Assembly: GCF_003076595.1 (NCBI RefSeq)
Contig: NZ_CP025785.1
Location: 338,388 to 402,387 of the forward strand
DNA length: 64,000 nucleotides
Direction: 5' to 3'
Source: Candidatus Borreliella tachyglossi
GTDB taxonomy: Bacteria; Spirochaetota; Spirochaetia; Borreliales; Borreliaceae
Shown here: piece by piece, positions 28,904 to 38,120 of the stretch
Layout of the letters: each line of letters starts with the position of its first letter
How positions within the stretch are numbered: position 1 is the stretch's first letter
Notes under the pieces: generated by a model
The model's database searches: none
The model's input: only the letters and a program-made list of their open reading frames with translations
What the model was told of the DNA's origin: nothing
Position numbers and translations under genes: made by a program

Positions 28904-30337
28904 ATGATCAATAAATTAACAAAAATAGTAGCAACAATATCTGACCTTAGATGTGACCCAGAACACATAAAAGATTTATATGATGCAGGAGTAAATGTAA
29001 TAAGACTTAATACTGCTCATCAATCTCACGAAGACGCAATTAAAGTAATCAACAATGTTAGACAAGTTTCAAATAAAATAGCTCTAATGATTGATACAAA
29101 AGGACCAGAAGTTAGAACAGCGAATATTGAAAATCCTATTCCCGTTAAGATAGGAGATAAAGTAATAATTTCAACATCCCCTATTAATGATCCTAATACA
29201 TTGCAAACCAATTATGATGGATTTGTGAATGAAGTTCCAAATGGATCTAAAGTTTTAATTGACGATGGTGAACTTGAAATGGTTGTTATTGAAAAGCTTG
29301 CAGACAGATTAGTCTGCGAGGTTCAAAATGACGGGCAAATTAAAAATAAAAAATCAATCAATACACCAGGAGTTTCACTTAAACTACAATCTGTAACTGA
29401 AAAGGATAAAGGATTTATTGAACTTGCAGCAAAACAAAATATTGATTTTATTGCTCACTCATTTGTAAGACATGCAAAAGATATTCAAGATGTTAAAGAT
29501 ATATTAAGTGCTGCTGGCAATTCTGATGTAAAAATTATTTCCAAAGTTGAAAATCAAGAAGGAATTGATAATATTGAAGAGATTGCAAAGAATTCTTATG
29601 GAATTATGGTCGCAAGAGGAGATATGGGGGTTGAAATACCTGCTGAGGATGTCCCCCTAGCCCAAATTAAAATAACACAAACCTGTATTAAGTACGGAGT
29701 ACCTGTAATTACCGCAACACAAATGCTGCACACAATGATTGAAAATCCGAGACCTACAAGAGCAGAAGTTTCCGATGTTGCTAATGCTATTTTAAATGGT
29801 ACAGATGCTATAATGCTATCTGGTGAAACAGCTTACGGTAAATATCCAGTTGAAGCTGTTAAGATGATGACCAGAATTGCTAGAGAAGTTGAAAAACATA
29901 GGGAAAAAACATTATTTAGAGATGAAATTTTCTGTAGCAAAAAAGTTATCAGAAACTACATTATTAAATGTGCAATGGATGCAACAAAACTAATGCCCAT
30001 TAAAGCTATTATTGTTGACTCACTAAAGGGAAGGACTGCAAGAATAATGGCAACGTACAGAGCAAGTGTCCCTCTATTTATTACAACGAATAACGAAAGA
30101 ATAGCAAGAGAATTATCACTCTCTTATGGAGTTTATTCCAATCTTGTTGATAGTAACTTTAAGAGAACGACTGAATTCGTAATAACTTCTCTTGAGATGC
30201 TAAAGAAACAAGGAATAGTTAAAGATTCAGATACTGTAGTTATTACCTCTGGAAATCCAAATAGGGACGCTCAGAAAGGCACAGAGTTCGTAGAGATAAA
30301 TACAGTAGAAGATGCAATTAAAGGGCGAAACATATAA
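28904..30337 (+). CDS. pyk: Pyruvate kinase (divergent)
   Basis: 477 residues. Active-site elements MIDTKGPEVRT, KIISKVENQEGIDN, GIMVARGDMGVEIP and TATQMLHTMIENPRPTRAEVSDVANAI confirm the family, and a C-terminal regulatory-type domain is present. It makes pyruvate and ATP from phosphoenolpyruvate, the step after enolase in the Borrelia pathway. Two usual motifs are altered: the N-terminal TIGPAS reads TISDLR (residues 11-16), and the NFSH motif reads NTAH (36-39), so the Ser that helps bind potassium is Ala. AAGGAG precedes the ATG. It is followed by an unknown gene within 18 bases. Confidence 0.93.
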   Translation: MINKLTKIVATISDLRCDPEHIKDLYDAGVNVIRLNTAHQSHEDAIKVINNVRQVSNKIALMIDTKGPEVRTANIENPIPVKIGDKVIISTSPINDPNTLQTNYDGFVNEVPNGSKVLIDDGELEMVVIEKLADRLVCEVQNDGQIKNKKSINTPGVSLKLQSVTEKDKGFIELAAKQNIDFIAHSFVRHAKDIQDVKDILSAAGNSDVKIISKVENQEGIDNIEEIAKNSYGIMVARGDMGVEIPAEDVPLAQIKITQTCIKYGVPVITATQMLHTMIENPRPTRAEVSDVANAILNGTDAIMLSGETAYGKYPVEAVKMMTRIAREVEKHREKTLFRDEIFCSKKVIRNYIIKCAMDATKLMPIKAIIVDSLKGRTARIMATYRASVPLFITTNNERIARELSLSYGVYSNLVDSNFKRTTEFVITSLEMLKKQGIVKDSDTVVITSGNPNRDAQKGTEFVEINTVEDAIKGRNI

Positions 30338-30354
30338 ACAAAATAAGAAATAGT

Positions 30355-31095
30355 TTGGTTGATAATATATTTTACTCAACTAATAAATTTAACCTAGAAT
30401 TATCAAACCTAAATAAAATAAAAACTCATAAAGCACTGTTAATTAGTTATGGAGCTTATGAGTTTTTCTTAAAAAATATTAACCTATTTCAAAAGGTAAT
30501 TACAGAGAATACAAAAAATGTGTTTATATTCTCCCAAACAAAAGACAATTCGAGTGTCAATATTTCAACTCATAAAGCTTGGAAATTATTAGACGAAACT
30601 ATTGATGTCAATCTAGATATCATAGATCTAATAAAAAATTTTGAATTTACAAGCATAGAAGATATAATAATAGAAAACGATCACAAGATTGAAATTGTAG
30701 TAAATTTTATTAAAGACATAACAAAAGAGATAAAAATAATTCCTATCATTCTGGGTAATCTTAAAAATCAAACTTTAAGAGAATTTTGCTCATTCCTAAA
30801 GCCATTTACAAGCAAAGAAGAAAACTCCTTTTTATTCCTTTCTCACTTTATTTCACACTCTACAAACTTAGCAAAAGCTATCAAACTAGCAACAACATTA
30901 AAGAAACTCTTGATTGCAGATAACTTAGATTCTTCATGTATTCTAGAATATTACAATGCACGTAAAATATTCCCTGAGAACATAAATGCAATTATAATAA
31001 TTCATAAAATTTTTAAAAAGTTCGAATTCATACATTACAAGACTACCAGTAACAATAACGAATATTCAGTAATAGAAAATATACTAATAAGTTAA
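30355..31095 (+). CDS. Conserved Borrelia hypothetical protein
   Basis: 246 residues, start at TTG 30355 with only a weak ribosome binding site, 18 bases after the pyruvate kinase stop and so probably co-transcribed with it. No signal peptide or membrane helix is visible. The protein alternates hydrophobic beta-like and helical segments (ALLISYGAYEFF, NVFIFSQTKDN, IKIIPIILGNL), which might be a Rossmann-like alpha/beta fold, but there is no nucleotide-binding motif. I do not recognise it; the closest thing I can say is that it occupies the place of the unknown BB0349. It ends 11 bases before the convergent rpmB stop. Confidence 0.75.
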   Translation: MVDNIFYSTNKFNLELSNLNKIKTHKALLISYGAYEFFLKNINLFQKVITENTKNVFIFSQTKDNSSVNISTHKAWKLLDETIDVNLDIIDLIKNFEFTSIEDIIIENDHKIEIVVNFIKDITKEIKIIPIILGNLKNQTLREFCSFLKPFTSKEENSFLFLSHFISHSTNLAKAIKLATTLKKLLIADNLDSSCILEYYNARKIFPENINAIIIIHKIFKKFEFIHYKTTSNNNEYSVIENILIS

Positions 31096-31105
31096 AAATA
31101 AACTT

Positions 31106-31384
31106 TTAAATGAAGTTTTCTATTCTCTTATGATTCTTTTTCAAAAAACCATCAAGACCAACTTTTGAAATACTCCTTAAAGCATTCGCAGAAACCTTAA
31201 TATTAACACTTCTTCCAAGCTCAGGAACAAAAAACTTCTTATTTATTAAATTTACTTTAAAAACTCTTTTAGTCTTAACACCAATATGTTGCCCTGCACC
31301 GCCCTTCTTCTTAGCAAGCCCCTTCCTTGGAACATTATTTCCAAATATCGTCTTCTTTCCTGTTATTGCACATTCTCTTCCCAT
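31106..31384 (-). CDS. rpmB: 50S ribosomal protein L28
   Basis: 92 residues; the N-terminal GRECAITGKKTIFGNNV and KTKRVFKVNL segments identify L28. The length is typical for spirochaetes with an extended C-terminus (ending KKNHKRIENFI). Its start is 10 bases after the stop of the unknown 519-residue gene upstream, so the two are likely co-transcribed. Confidence 0.95.
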   Translation of the reverse strand: MGRECAITGKKTIFGNNVPRKGLAKKKGGAGQHIGVKTKRVFKVNLINKKFFVPELGRSVNIKVSANALRSISKVGLDGFLKKNHKRIENFI

Positions 31385-31393
31385 ATAAAACTC

Positions 31394-32953
31394 CTAAACC
31401 GTATGTTTCCTCTCTAAATATAAATCCATTAACCTTAAAAATAAACTTAAGTTACCCACTATATTTTTAATCATACTACCAAAGCTTACATTATTTCCAT
31501 AGCTCTTTGCAAGATCAGTATCAAGCTCTTTCCAGTTGTAAATAAGTTCCCTTTCTGAAGAAGATTTCATATAATCCTCTAAGCAATCTTTCAAGCGTTG
31601 TTCCATAGAATAAATTCTTGAATAATACTCATTTAACAAGACAAAAGCCTTCTTATTAATATCTGCTATTATATTTAACAACAATTTCTCTGATGACTTA
31701 TCTCCAACAGAAGCTCTATGCAAAAGAGCATTAATTCTATTTCCATAATTACCATGATCACCAAGATTATTATCGAAATCAATAAGACTTGAATAAGTAC
31801 TAATTAAAGAATGCATATCATTAGACATATTTCTAGAGATCTCCATAACCTTCCATTGCCCCTTAATAATAAGGATATTGATAATATCATTGAGATCCTT
31901 TTTCACAAAATTAATTGCATAGGTTTTCAAATATCCCAAAAGCTCATAATAAACATATCCAGCAGTGCTCACAATTTTAGATGTAATCTTAGTATTCATC
32001 CTTTCACTATAATTATCTAAACTTAAAGGAGTAACTCCAGGAAACAATTTCTCAGCTATGATCTTAGATTTGCTATTTTTTTGAAAAACCTTAATTTTTT
32101 CTATCTCATTTGCAACATGTTTAGTCAAGTCATTAAAAAATGTTCTCGCCATCGGCTTTGACTTCTTAGTATTAGATATGGGAAAATAATCAGGATCTCC
32201 ACTAACATACCTTATAAGATACAAAATCTCTTTATTTTTATTTATCTCAACAATAGAAGTTAACATCTTCAGCCAAATATTTGGCTTAATGGGAAAATTA
32301 CCCTTATCTCCATATACTTCTAAAAGGATATCATAAAGATTTTTCCAAATAGCAAAATCTCTAACAGAATATATACATTCCAAAAAGTCCTTAAGCTCAT
32401 CAAGAATTAAACCACAACCAACGGCACTAAATCTCGGCTTATATGCAAGATCATCTTCTGGTAATAAATTATCAAAATTCTTAATGATCGAATAATACGG
32501 ATAGGATACTAATTCAAAAAAGATATCCAAAGCTCCACAAGTCTCATCTATTAACTTGATTTGCTCCTGAGTTATGTTTTTAAATAAATAACTCAAATTA
32601 TTATTCAAATTCTTAGGAACATCCGGTGTAAAACTCACCACATCACTAGCTGAGAAAGAATAAATGTAATCCAAAGCTCTCCTTTGACTCTCATTTAAAT
32701 ATTTCTCAACAACAAATTGAATTATTTTATTTGAATTTTTATACCGCTGTACAAAGAACTTCAAAGGAGCAAAGGTTTTGTAAAAACCATAAATAAATTT
32801 AGCAAACTGTGGCAAAGCTTGAATTTTTGAAGCATTAAAAAAATTATTTATCCTGCCTAAATTGCTCTTTACTTCTCTAAGTCTTTTTTGCCTCACTTGT
32901 TCAGGAGTAAGCTCTCTATTAAACATAGAAACTAAAAAATTCAATAAACCCAA
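31394..32953 (-). CDS. Conserved Borrelia protein of unknown function, 519 residues
   Basis: The start is TTG at 32953, preceded by GGGGAGAG nine bases upstream. The protein is almost entirely alpha-helical, moderately charged, with no signal peptide and no transmembrane segment. The first 35 residues form an amphipathic start (MGLLNFLVSMFNRELTPEQV) that could touch the membrane. No catalytic or binding motif was recognised. It matches the location of BB0351 in B. burgdorferi, also unknown. It lies directly upstream of rpmB and diverges from the lipoprotein gene at 33092. Confidence 0.75.
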   Translation of the reverse strand: MGLLNFLVSMFNRELTPEQVRQKRLREVKSNLGRINNFFNASKIQALPQFAKFIYGFYKTFAPLKFFVQRYKNSNKIIQFVVEKYLNESQRRALDYIYSFSASDVVSFTPDVPKNLNNNLSYLFKNITQEQIKLIDETCGALDIFFELVSYPYYSIIKNFDNLLPEDDLAYKPRFSAVGCGLILDELKDFLECIYSVRDFAIWKNLYDILLEVYGDKGNFPIKPNIWLKMLTSIVEINKNKEILYLIRYVSGDPDYFPISNTKKSKPMARTFFNDLTKHVANEIEKIKVFQKNSKSKIIAEKLFPGVTPLSLDNYSERMNTKITSKIVSTAGYVYYELLGYLKTYAINFVKKDLNDIINILIIKGQWKVMEISRNMSNDMHSLISTYSSLIDFDNNLGDHGNYGNRINALLHRASVGDKSSEKLLLNIIADINKKAFVLLNEYYSRIYSMEQRLKDCLEDYMKSSSERELIYNWKELDTDLAKSYGNNVSFGSMIKNIVGNLSLFLRLMDLYLERKHTV

Positions 32954-33091
32954 ATTTGCTACTCTCCCCGCAAAACATTAAGTTCCAAAACTAACAATCT
33001 TTAAAATATTTAAAATCAAAAATATCAGAATAACTATAAAAATTATACATAATTTATTGTAAAATGAAAGGAAATAAAAGAAATAATTTTT

Positions 33092-34207
33092 ATGCGCATA
33101 AATAAATCAATCTTAGTCATAGTTTTTACTTTAATTTTTAGTTGCTCAGGAGATGGTACTATCATCATATTGACCGACAACAAAATCATTCCATTTTATA
33201 TAAATCAATTTAATATCGAAAATAAAGCAAGCTTTATTGTTAAATACAAAGATCATATTAATATACAAACAATTAACAACGAGGATGCTCAAATAGTTAT
33301 TTCAAAAAATATAGACAATATAAATATAATAAAAAACTTTAAAAATATTCATAAGTATTATTGCCCAGATTATCCAATATTAAAGAATATATCTGAGAAG
33401 TTTACATATAGAATTATTCCCTTAAGCTTTGATATTCCCATCTTGATATATAAAAACGATTATAATATAAAAAAATACATTGACTTAGAAAATATTAAAG
33501 AGATATATAAAAGCTTCCAAAAAAATAAAAAACTTTTTATTTCTCCCTATATCTCTGAAAGTCTATTTTACATACTATCTGAAATAAATGACATAAACTT
33601 TTATTTTGGAAATAACAAACCAGAATATTATGAGGAAAAAATGTCAGATATGGTCAATCACTTTAAGTCTTTTATAGACGCAAATGAACTTGAACTGCAA
33701 AAAAAATTCACAGAGAAATATAAATATCTACATTTAGAAAAAATATTACTTGAAAAAAACACTCTTTTAATTGCAGGATTAACTGACTTGGCGTATTATA
33801 ATGGTTTAAATAAAGACGTTAAATCCAAAATCAATTTTTCATATTTAACTAATAGTGAAAAAAATTCATCAGCATCCAATATAACTTTTATGGGCGTTAA
33901 AGAGTTATCAAGACCTATAGAGAGATTTATTAAATGGATACTAAATCAAGAGGTGCAAAGGAATCTTATCGAAATGAAAGACAGAGCTCAATTTAATGAA
34001 CATTTTGGATTCGTAAGTGGATTTACACCTTATAAAAGTTTGAACCTAAAATTAAAGCATATAACAAAACACATACCTTCATTTATTATTGATGAAAATC
34101 ATATAAATAAAAATTCATATATATTAAATAAACAACAAATAGAGAAAGAAAATCAAATGATTAATGAATTATTTTTATCTAATATAACAAATAAAAACCT
34201 TGAATAA
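33092..34207 (+). CDS. Putative lipoprotein with solute-binding-protein-like C-terminus
   Basis: 371 residues. The signal peptide ends in LIFSC (Cys at residue 18) so lipidation is predicted. The C-terminal half looks like an extracellular solute-binding protein: a segment IERFIKWILNQEVQRNLIEM followed by FGFVSGFTPYKSLN is typical of the place where these proteins close their two lobes. The N-terminal part has a GDGTIIILTDNKIIPFYINQF strand. No ABC permease or ATPase lies nearby, so a transport role is uncertain. It is a single gene with convergent transcription to the 597-residue membrane protein (2 bases apart). Codon use is very AT-rich, like its neighbours. Confidence 0.7.
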   Translation: MRINKSILVIVFTLIFSCSGDGTIIILTDNKIIPFYINQFNIENKASFIVKYKDHINIQTINNEDAQIVISKNIDNINIIKNFKNIHKYYCPDYPILKNISEKFTYRIIPLSFDIPILIYKNDYNIKKYIDLENIKEIYKSFQKNKKLFISPYISESLFYILSEINDINFYFGNNKPEYYEEKMSDMVNHFKSFIDANELELQKKFTEKYKYLHLEKILLEKNTLLIAGLTDLAYYNGLNKDVKSKINFSYLTNSEKNSSASNITFMGVKELSRPIERFIKWILNQEVQRNLIEMKDRAQFNEHFGFVSGFTPYKSLNLKLKHITKHIPSFIIDENHINKNSYILNKQQIEKENQMINELFLSNITNKNLE

Positions 34208-34209
34208 AT

Positions 34210-36003
34210 CTATGATTCCCTATAACTAACTAGTATTAAATGAAAAACAATAAACAGTAGGGCAGAAAAAATAAAAAAGAAAGAGATATATATATTAATG
34301 AATATTTGGATCAAGAGTGCTATTAAAATAAATAACAAGTAATTGACAATAAGTGAAATGATACCTGCGAAAATAGCTATTATTAAGGATATTAAAAATA
34401 TTATAAGTTTTGACTCAAATTCAAAACTTACTTTAGAAGATACAGACATAAATAAAACCCCCAAAAGAACCAATAAGATAGGATTTATCAATAAAAAAAG
34501 GCTCGAAGAGAATATACTTATTAACCTTAAATTAAGCATTCCAATTTGATTAAAAGCATTTGGTAGATCTTGAATAGGTAAAAATACACTATCTCTACTA
34601 GAATTTGAAAATAAATGTAAATTGTTAACATCTTTATTAATATTAATAACGTTTGATTCACTTAACTCAAAGCCTCTAGGTGATACCATAACAGTAGTAG
34701 CAGTAATTCTGTTATCTTCATTGTCCTTATCTAAAACATTCTGATAAACCTGATTACCCTTAAGAGTAGCAAATGGTACTTTAACATGTAATATAACACT
34801 CCCCAACTTATTAAACCTAATAAGTTCAAAATTTTTAACCATCTTTATATAAGAAACGCTATTTACAACCTTTTGCATATAGATATAATCATATGTTCCA
34901 TTAGTAGAATCGGGTTGAAATAAAAATACATCGTTTATACCGTAATATTCATAATATTTTTCAATCTCATCGAAGAAAAGATATTCACCTCGAAGTTTTT
35001 CCAAAGATTTATTCTTATAGCTCAAGATCTCATTATCATTTGGAAATAACTTATGAAGCTTTAAGAATCCATAATATGCAGGTTTAAATTTTTCTGTATT
35101 AAGATATAAAAAATTTTTTTGCTTCTCTTCAAAAACTGAATACCTCTTTTCAATCTCGATATTCTTATATTCACTTAAAGCCTTAAAAGTTAAATTCAAA
35201 AGAACAGCAAGTTCATCGTCTCTAGTAGAAGCAAATCCTATGTAAGCAAAGTAGTTGGCTGTAGAATAATCACCTTTATCAATAAATTCATTAACAATAT
35301 TTTTAAAATCATCTTTTGTAAGATTTTTAAGTAAATACATCTTAATATTTTTCCTAACCTTTTCTAAATCAACATCATAAATAGGCATCCTGTCATATTC
35401 CGACTTCACCAAGTAATAATTAGTTGAAAGTTCATCATTAGAATAATCAATAAGTCTCATCTTATTATATATTCTAAGTAACTCTTCAAGATGTTTTCTT
35501 TTTTGATTCATTGCACCAAGTAAATCATCCGCATCTAAAATCTTATTTGCAGATAAATTTATATCTATGTCTTTAACTTTGATAATTATTTCATTTGCTT
35601 GACTGTCAAGGAAATTATATCTCTCATAGCTATACTTATACTCACTTCTTTGAGTATGAACGTGAGGCAAAATCAAGTTGAAAACAAGCGTCAAAACAAT
35701 CCCTACTATAAAAAATAAAAATATGAACGGGTAAAACCTACTAAATAAATATCCTCTATATTCTTTCAGATAAAGTCGTGTTTCATATTTACTTAAAAAA
35801 ATAAAGTAAATACAAATAAAAAAAATAAAAAATCCATTAAAATAATTGTAAATACTTATAATAACATCAAAAAATGTGGCGATTAACCTATATCTCTCTA
35901 AATAATCCGCCCCTAAGAAATATGTATAACTAAAAACCAAAACAATAAATAAAAATAAAAAACTAATAAAATTACTTAAAAAGGCATACAATTCTTTTTT
36001 CAT
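34210..36003 (-). CDS. Large membrane protein with central helical domain (unknown function)
   Basis: 597 residues. Hydrophobic helices lie at about residues 7-30, 40-68 and 90-112 at the N-terminus and at least three at the C-terminus (about 500-590, with NPILLVLLGVLFMSVS, IIFLISLIIAIFAGIISLIV and LLIQIFINIYISFFFIFSALL). The central approximately 390 residues are hydrophilic, with TPR-like helices such as KGDYSTANYFAYIGFASTRD. The membrane-helix / extracytoplasmic domain / membrane-helix arrangement is reminiscent of LptF/LptG-type or transport proteins, but no family signature is found. It is downstream of the 313-residue membrane protein by 18 bases, probably as part of the ctpA-rsmE-carD run. 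Confidence 0.75.
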   Translation of the reverse strand: MKKELYAFLSNFISFLFLFIVLVFSYTYFLGADYLERYRLIATFFDVIISIYNYFNGFFIFFICIYFIFLSKYETRLYLKEYRGYLFSRFYPFIFLFFIVGIVLTLVFNLILPHVHTQRSEYKYSYERYNFLDSQANEIIIKVKDIDINLSANKILDADDLLGAMNQKRKHLEELLRIYNKMRLIDYSNDELSTNYYLVKSEYDRMPIYDVDLEKVRKNIKMYLLKNLTKDDFKNIVNEFIDKGDYSTANYFAYIGFASTRDDELAVLLNLTFKALSEYKNIEIEKRYSVFEEKQKNFLYLNTEKFKPAYYGFLKLHKLFPNDNEILSYKNKSLEKLRGEYLFFDEIEKYYEYYGINDVFLFQPDSTNGTYDYIYMQKVVNSVSYIKMVKNFELIRFNKLGSVILHVKVPFATLKGNQVYQNVLDKDNEDNRITATTVMVSPRGFELSESNVININKDVNNLHLFSNSSRDSVFLPIQDLPNAFNQIGMLNLRLISIFSSSLFLLINPILLVLLGVLFMSVSSKVSFEFESKLIIFLISLIIAIFAGIISLIVNYLLFILIALLIQIFINIYISFFFIFSALLFIVFHLILVSYRES

Positions 36004-36021
36004 AAATTCTACAAAGTTATC

Positions 36022-36963
36022 CTAACGCAAGCTATTTTCAAATTCTTCACCAAGCCTAACATATTCAGAAATAAACCCAAACAAATAACTAGAAAAGAAG
36101 GTTAGAACACAGAAAATAAAAGGTATATAATCAGAAATTACATTTCTTCCCATAATCAAATTAAAATTTTTAGGAAACTCAATTGCATAAAGATTGTAAA
36201 TTTTAAAAAATAGTATAACAAATATAGGATAAAGGAACAAAGAAAAACTACTTGAAAATATAAGATTAAACACATAAGAGAATGAAAACAAAAGCAAAGT
36301 AAACCCCAATATATTAAACATCAAGCCAAAGTATCCTAAAGAAAGTAAAAAAGTATTCAAAGTGTCTAAATCATTAAAAATAACACTCATACATTTACGA
36401 TGTGTTCTCTGAGCCAAAATTTTATCTTCACTAGAATCAATAACATTAAATTTAGAAAAATTTGGTCTATATATAAACCCCTTAAAATCTGATTCATCAA
36501 GATCATTGTGCTCAACTCTCAGCAGACCTTTAAATCCAAAAAATCTAGCATCTTTGCTATAAAGCGTTATCTTGTCATCAAAAAAATGTACTACCCCATC
36601 CTTAATAATTTTATCATCTCTTTCCTGGAAACCCACAAAGATAGAATTAAAATTAATGGCTGCTAAGAATCCAAAGTAAGATAACAATAATATAAAAACA
36701 AAAATGATAAAATATAAAGATCTGGAAGCTCCTAAAAGTTCTACATCCATAGGATAAGAAACCCTCATAAAAGTAATAACAAGAGCTAAAGGAAAGACAT
36801 AAAGATAAGCATTATAATAAAGATCGTAACTAAAAATGGAAAAATTTACATATAGGAACTTATATCTTAAATAAAATATGCAAATAAAAATTAAAGACAA
36901 AAGAAAAAATACAAAAATAAATCTATAAGCTATTAAAAAAATAAACCTCAAAACATTTAACAT
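36022..36963 (-). CDS. Membrane protein with six predicted helices (unknown function)
   Basis: 313 residues. Three hydrophobic helices precede residue 110 (for example FIFVFFLLSLIFICIFYL; YLYVFPLALVITFMRV; LYFIIFVFILLLSYFGFL), a hydrophilic beta-rich loop of about 95 residues follows (NSIFVGFQERDDKIIKDGVV to THRKCMSVI) and three more helices end the protein. This 3 + loop + 3 pattern is the layout of LptF/LptG permeases, but I cannot see a decisive motif. It is 29 bases downstream of the CarD-like gene and 18 bases ahead of the 597-residue membrane protein, so the three are probably one transcript. Confidence 0.7.
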   Translation of the reverse strand: MLNVLRFIFLIAYRFIFVFFLLSLIFICIFYLRYKFLYVNFSIFSYDLYYNAYLYVFPLALVITFMRVSYPMDVELLGASRSLYFIIFVFILLLSYFGFLAAINFNSIFVGFQERDDKIIKDGVVHFFDDKITLYSKDARFFGFKGLLRVEHNDLDESDFKGFIYRPNFSKFNVIDSSEDKILAQRTHRKCMSVIFNDLDTLNTFLLSLGYFGLMFNILGFTLLLFSFSYVFNLIFSSSFSLFLYPIFVILFFKIYNLYAIEFPKNFNLIMGRNVISDYIPFIFCVLTFFSSYLFGFISEYVRLGEEFENSLR

Positions 36964-36992
36964 AACAAATTCCCAAAAGTCAAAAAGATACT

Positions 36993-37478
36993 TTAAGACT
37001 TTTTAACAGGCAGAACATCTCTAATTTTCTGCTTAGCCTCTTCAAAGCTAATTTGCAAGGCCAAACTAATTTCATGTTCCAAAATTAACTCAAAATCATT
37101 TAAAATCCTTTTCTCATAGAAGGGCAATTCTTTTTGAGTAGACTTTGTATATAAGAATTTATATAATTTAGCAGTATTTAATATATCACTTTGCTTATAA
37201 AAATCATGGCTACCATCTTTAATTTTTTTCTGGTCTATTTGGCCTTCAAATTCTTTAATAACATCAAAGACCTCTACTATCTTTTCTTTACTAACCAAAG
37301 CTCTAATCCCAAGATCATCAGCTCTAGAAACTGGTACCATAAAAGTCATCTCATTGAACGGAAAATATATCTCATAATAATCAATAAATTCACCATTAAA
37401 TTCTTTATTTTGAATAGTTTTTATTTTACCTATTCCTTGCATTGGATAAACTACAGGTTGATCTAATACAAATGCCAT
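36993..37478 (-). CDS. ltpA: CarD-like transcription factor LtpA
   Basis: 161 residues. The N-terminal Tudor-like CarD_CdnL_TRCF domain is clear: VVYPMQGIGKIKTIQNKEFNG then YYEIYFPFNEMTFMVPVSRADDLGIRALVS. The C-terminal part is helical and basic. In B. burgdorferi the syntenic BB0355, LtpA, is a CarD-like, DNA-binding protein induced at low temperature; CarD family members bind the RNA polymerase beta subunit and stabilise open promoters. A good ribosome binding site (GAGG) precedes ATG. The gene lies between the WecG-like protein and the membrane protein at 36022. Confidence 0.9.
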   Translation of the reverse strand: MAFVLDQPVVYPMQGIGKIKTIQNKEFNGEFIDYYEIYFPFNEMTFMVPVSRADDLGIRALVSKEKIVEVFDVIKEFEGQIDQKKIKDGSHDFYKQSDILNTAKLYKFLYTKSTQKELPFYEKRILNDFELILEHEISLALQISFEEAKQKIRDVLPVKKS

Positions 37479-37526
37479 TTTTTACCTCGTATAACAAATT
37501 TTCACTAATACTTAAATTAAAAGAAG

Positions 37527-38120
37527 TCATAAAAACACACTTAGATTAGTTCTAATACCAAACTTATTTACATGAAATAAACTTTCAAGATAATCATTGC
37601 TACAAAAACTTATTATCATGCTAGGGGTAAGCTTGTTAATATTTGCAAAAAACATTTCCTTGTTTCTCTTAACAGCTTTCAAATCATAATAGCCAATAAA
37701 GTTAATCTCTTTATGTGATTCTTTTAATCTTAAAAATTTTTTTTTAGAAATTATCTTATCCTTGTCAATAATATAGCATGTTTTATACGTATTTTCTAGT
37801 ATACTCATTAAAACAAGTAAAATTGAATTAGAATCGTAATAACCAATATCAACCTTTGTAAAAAATTTGCATAGAAATCTTAATAACTTAGAATTTGAAA
37901 AAACAAGTGACGAGTCCTTAACAAGGTTTCTAAATCTTTTAAACATCAAAAATTTTAACAAACCCTTACAATCAATAAAAATAACTATTGAATGATATGG
38001 ATGAGATAAAAGATACCCAAATCGACTTATCAATTTATTGTTATCCTTAAATGCATCTATTGGAACTCCACAAAAATAAATCCTATCGGGTTTTGAATAT
38101 ATATCTTTTAAATTAGCCAT
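37527..38120 (-). CDS. Divergent WecG/TagA/CpsF-like protein
   Basis: 197 residues, shorter than typical WecG/TagA proteins (about 240). The pattern fits that family: RIYFCGVPIDAFKDNNKL near the N-terminus, a HSIVIFIDCKGLLKFLMFKRFRNLVKDSSLVF block corresponding to the region where the family reads out position-dependent nucleotides, and a second domain with IDKDKIISKKKFLRLKE, INFIGYYDLKAVKRNKEMF and ANINKLTPSMIISFCSND. Family members transfer N-acetylmannosamine(uronate) to lipid carriers; here the normally conserved residues around the first Asp are altered, so activity is doubtful. It overlaps rsmE by 8 bases, implying translational coupling. My family call is by pattern only. Confidence 0.6.
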   Translation of the reverse strand: MANLKDIYSKPDRIYFCGVPIDAFKDNNKLISRFGYLLSHPYHSIVIFIDCKGLLKFLMFKRFRNLVKDSSLVFSNSKLLRFLCKFFTKVDIGYYDSNSILLVLMSILENTYKTCYIIDKDKIISKKKFLRLKESHKEINFIGYYDLKAVKRNKEMFFANINKLTPSMIISFCSNDYLESLFHVNKFGIRTNLSVFL

